Source of the DNA: an uncultured Centipeda sp.
GTDB taxonomy: Bacteria > Bacillota > Negativicutes > Selenomonadales > Selenomonadaceae
Length of the DNA: 5,757 bases
NCBI GenBank assembly: GCA_937925565.1
Contig: CALALM010000035.1
Location: 1 to 5,757, forward strand
Direction of reading: 5' to 3'
The position numbers and the translations under genes are program-made. Below are positions 3,980 to 5,757 of the stretch, piece by piece (positions within the stretch are counted from its first letter, which is position 1; each line of letters starts with the position of its first letter). The notes under the pieces were generated by a model. It saw nothing but the letters and a program-made list of their open reading frames with translations. It was not told the origin of the DNA and ran no database searches.

Positions 3980-5757
3980 TCAGGTCTCCCCGCCGGGGAG
4001 TGCGTTGCTGCCGAGTGTACGCGTGACGCGGTAAACATCCTTGAGCAGACGCATACGCGTCATGACCTGCGTGATCTGGTCGATGTTGCTGACGTTCAGC
4101 CCAAGGAGGACGGTCGAGGTCTTGTTGCGGCGGTTCGGCATCGCGTTGACGGTATGGATGTTGACCTTCATCTCGGCAGGCACGGCAAGGAGCTCGGCGA
4201 GCATGCCGTTACGGTCGTTGCAGATGATCTCGATGCCGACGGTATACTCTTTGTCGAGTCCGATGTCCCAGCTCACCTCGATCACGCGCGTAAACTCCGT
4301 ATCATTGAGGACGTTCGGGCAGTCGGAGCGATGCACGGAGACGCCGCGACCGCGCGTGATGTAGCCCGTAATCGGATCGCCCGGGATGGGGTTGCAGCAG
4401 CGCGCGAGACGTACGAGGTAGCCGCCCTCACCCTCGACGAGAACGCCGTGGCTCGCCTTCTTGCGCTTGCCCCGACGCGGCGCCTTGAGCTCAGACAGCA
4501 TCTGCGAGACTTCGGGCGGTGTGCTGTCCTTGATGGACTGCTGGTGCAACTCGATGAGCTTGGTCATGACACCGCGCAAAGAGACGCCGCCGTAGCCGAG
4601 TGCCGCAAGCAGATCATCCTCGCTCTGCACGTTTAGCTTCTCCGCGATCTTGCCGAGGCGTCCGCCCGCCATCAGCTCCTTCAGCGCGTAGCCGAGTCGC
4701 TTCGCCTCGTCACGGATGAGATTCATCCCACGTTCGATATTCTCCTCGCGGTTCTCCTTCTTGAACCACGCACGTATCTTGCCGCGTGTCGCAGAGGAGG
4801 CGACCGTGTTCAGCCAGTCGGGGCTCGGACCATTGCTCGCCTTGTTCGTGACGATGGACACGATGTCACCGTTCTTGAGCTTGTACTCGAGCGGCACGAT
4901 CTTCCCGTTGACCTTTGCACCGACGCAGTGATGACCGATTTCCGTGTGAATGTGATAGGCAAAATCGATCGGGTTCGATCCCTTCGGCAGATCGATGACA
5001 TCACCGCGTGGAGTAAAGACAAAGACTTCGTCAGAGAACACATCGAGTTTCAGCGCCTCAAAGAATTCCTTTGGGTCGTCGTATTCCTTTTGCAGACTCA
5101 CCATCTGGCGCAGCCACGACATCTTCTGATCATTCTCGTCGGTTGCGCCGATGCTCTTGCCCGCCTCCTTGTATTTCCAATGGGCGGCAATGCCGAACTC
5201 GGAGACTTGGTGCATTGCCTTCGTGCGGATCTGGATCTCAAGTGGATCCCCATGCGTCATGACGGTCGTATGCAGGGACTGGTAGCCGTTAGACTTCGGC
5301 ATGGCGATGTAGTCCTTGAACCTGCCCGGGATCGGCTTCCACATCGCATGAATGACACCGAGCACGCCGTAGCAGTCCTTGACGGAGGAGACGAGCACAC
5401 GCACGGCGGAGAGGTCATAGATCTCGTTGACGCTTTTGTTGTCGCGCTTCATCTTGCGGTAGATGCTGTAAAAATGCTTCGCACGTCCCTTGATGTCCGC
5501 CGTAATACCGGCAGCTTCAAGCTTCTCATGAATTTGTGCTATGGAATCGATAATGAACTCTTGCCGTTCCTGCCGCTTGTGTTTGACCTCCTCCACGAGG
5601 GCATAGTACGCCTCGGGTTCGAGATAACGCAGGCATAGGTCTTCGAGCTCCACCTTGATATTGGAGATACCGAGACGGTTCGCAAGCGGCGCATAGACCT
5701 CGAGCGTTTCTTTCGCAATGCGATGACGCTTGTCCTCACGCATATATTTCAGTGTCC
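3980..5757 (-). CDS. rel: Long RelA/SpoT homologue, bifunctional (p)ppGpp synthetase/hydrolase Rel (5' part beyond window)
   Basis: About 592 codons are present; the N-terminus continues past the right edge. The first visible residues (TLKYMREDK) end the HD hydrolase domain, whose catalytic HD and ED residues are outside. The domains seen are the synthetase (about 5521-5174), with GRAKHFYSIYRKM and the RFKDYIAMPKSNGYQSLHT block; TGS (about 5026-4838); a helical region; a zinc-finger-like module with the CC pair (4399-4394), HRSDC and C at 4321-4319; and a C-terminal ACT/RRM domain (about 4246-4013). The RxKD motif at 5323-5312 is the form typical of bifunctional Rel/SpoT, whereas RelA-only enzymes carry ExDD. 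Together these predict ribosome-linked synthesis and hydrolysis of (p)ppGpp in response to amino-acid starvation. All visible domains are intact, with no frameshift. Hydrolase competence cannot be judged because the key residues are not in the window. Confidence 0.96.
   Translation of the reverse strand, partial: TLKYMREDKRHRIAKETLEVYAPLANRLGISNIKVELEDLCLRYLEPEAYYALVEEVKHKRQERQEFIIDSIAQIHEKLEAAGITADIKGRAKHFYSIYRKMKRDNKSVNEIYDLSAVRVLVSSVKDCYGVLGVIHAMWKPIPGRFKDYIAMPKSNGYQSLHTTVMTHGDPLEIQIRTKAMHQVSEFGIAAHWKYKEAGKSIGATDENDQKMSWLRQMVSLQKEYDDPKEFFEALKLDVFSDEVFVFTPRGDVIDLPKGSNPIDFAYHIHTEIGHHCVGAKVNGKIVPLEYKLKNGDIVSIVTNKASNGPSPDWLNTVASSATRGKIRAWFKKENREENIERGMNLIRDEAKRLGYALKELMAGGRLGKIAEKLNVQSEDDLLAALGYGGVSLRGVMTKLIELHQQSIKDSTPPEVSQMLSELKAPRRGKRKKASHGVLVEGEGGYLVRLARCCNPIPGDPITGYITRGRGVSVHRSDCPNVLNDTEFTRVIEVSWDIGLDKEYTVGIEIICNDRNGMLAELLAVPAEMKVNIHTVNAMPNRRNKTSTVLLGLNVSNIDQITQVMTRMRLLKDVYRVTRTLGSNALPGGET
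3986..4000 (-). repeat. GC-rich hairpin in the last codons of rel
   Basis: CTCCCC and GGGGAG form a perfect 6-bp stem around a 3-nt loop, encoding the final Leu-Pro-Gly-Gly-Glu residues, with the stop codon 3 nt later. The nearest T run (3964-3960) starts about 20 nt after the stem, too far for a standard intrinsic terminator. It may be a chance result of codon choice or a weak transcript-end structure. Confidence 0.4.

Noticed and set aside
3908..4636. Plus-strand open frame antisense to the end of rel
   Set aside because: Its sequence mirrors the complement of a strongly conserved rel coding region; no ribosome site or family motif is visible.
4928..5638. Plus-strand open frame antisense to the rel synthetase and TGS domains
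   Set aside because: It lies wholly within conserved rel sequence, and its composition is explained by antisense translation.

Overview
This window looks like ordinary chromosomal housekeeping DNA from a moderately GC-rich member of the Firmicutes (Bacillota). All seven genes lie on the minus strand, so transcription runs from high to low coordinates. The gene string ireB/reoM - ruvX - DUF1292 - mltG - U32 (TrhP-type) matches the Bacillus subtilis yrzL-yrrK-yrzB-yrrL-yrrN/yrrO neighbourhood. The GC-leaning codon use, strong Shine-Dalgarno sites and protein character fit a Negativicutes/Selenomonas-like organism. That placement is inference; no rRNA or marker in the window fixes it.

Layout in the direction of transcription: (1) the right edge holds most of a long RelA/SpoT homologue (Rel), whose N-terminus and HD catalytic residues lie outside the window; (2) an 86-bp AT-rich gap carries a plausible sigma-70 promoter; (3) a HAD-family phosphatase follows; (4) a 69-bp gap holds an imperfect inverted repeat; (5) ireB, ruvX and a DUF1292 gene form a compact cluster, with a 4-nt overlap between the first two; (6) a strong intrinsic terminator follows DUF1292; (7) mltG begins with TTG only 35 nt after that terminator's T tract; (8) a U32-family gene (TrhP-like) starts 18 nt after mltG and runs off the left edge. 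No gap between genes exceeds 100 bp, and I see no RNA gene, mobile element or CRISPR array.

The genes link stress signalling ((p)ppGpp turnover by Rel), cell-wall control (IreB/ReoM tunes peptidoglycan precursor supply in other Firmicutes; MltG cuts nascent glycan strands), nucleic-acid maintenance (RuvX) and wobble-uridine tRNA modification (TrhP-type U32).

I did not find a new biological system. The most useful leads are regulatory: the terminator placed just before mltG with no obvious promoter after it, the TTG start of mltG, the single retained phospho-acceptor candidate threonine in IreB, and differences from the usual gene order (no alaS before ireB, no trmR between mltG and the U32 gene).
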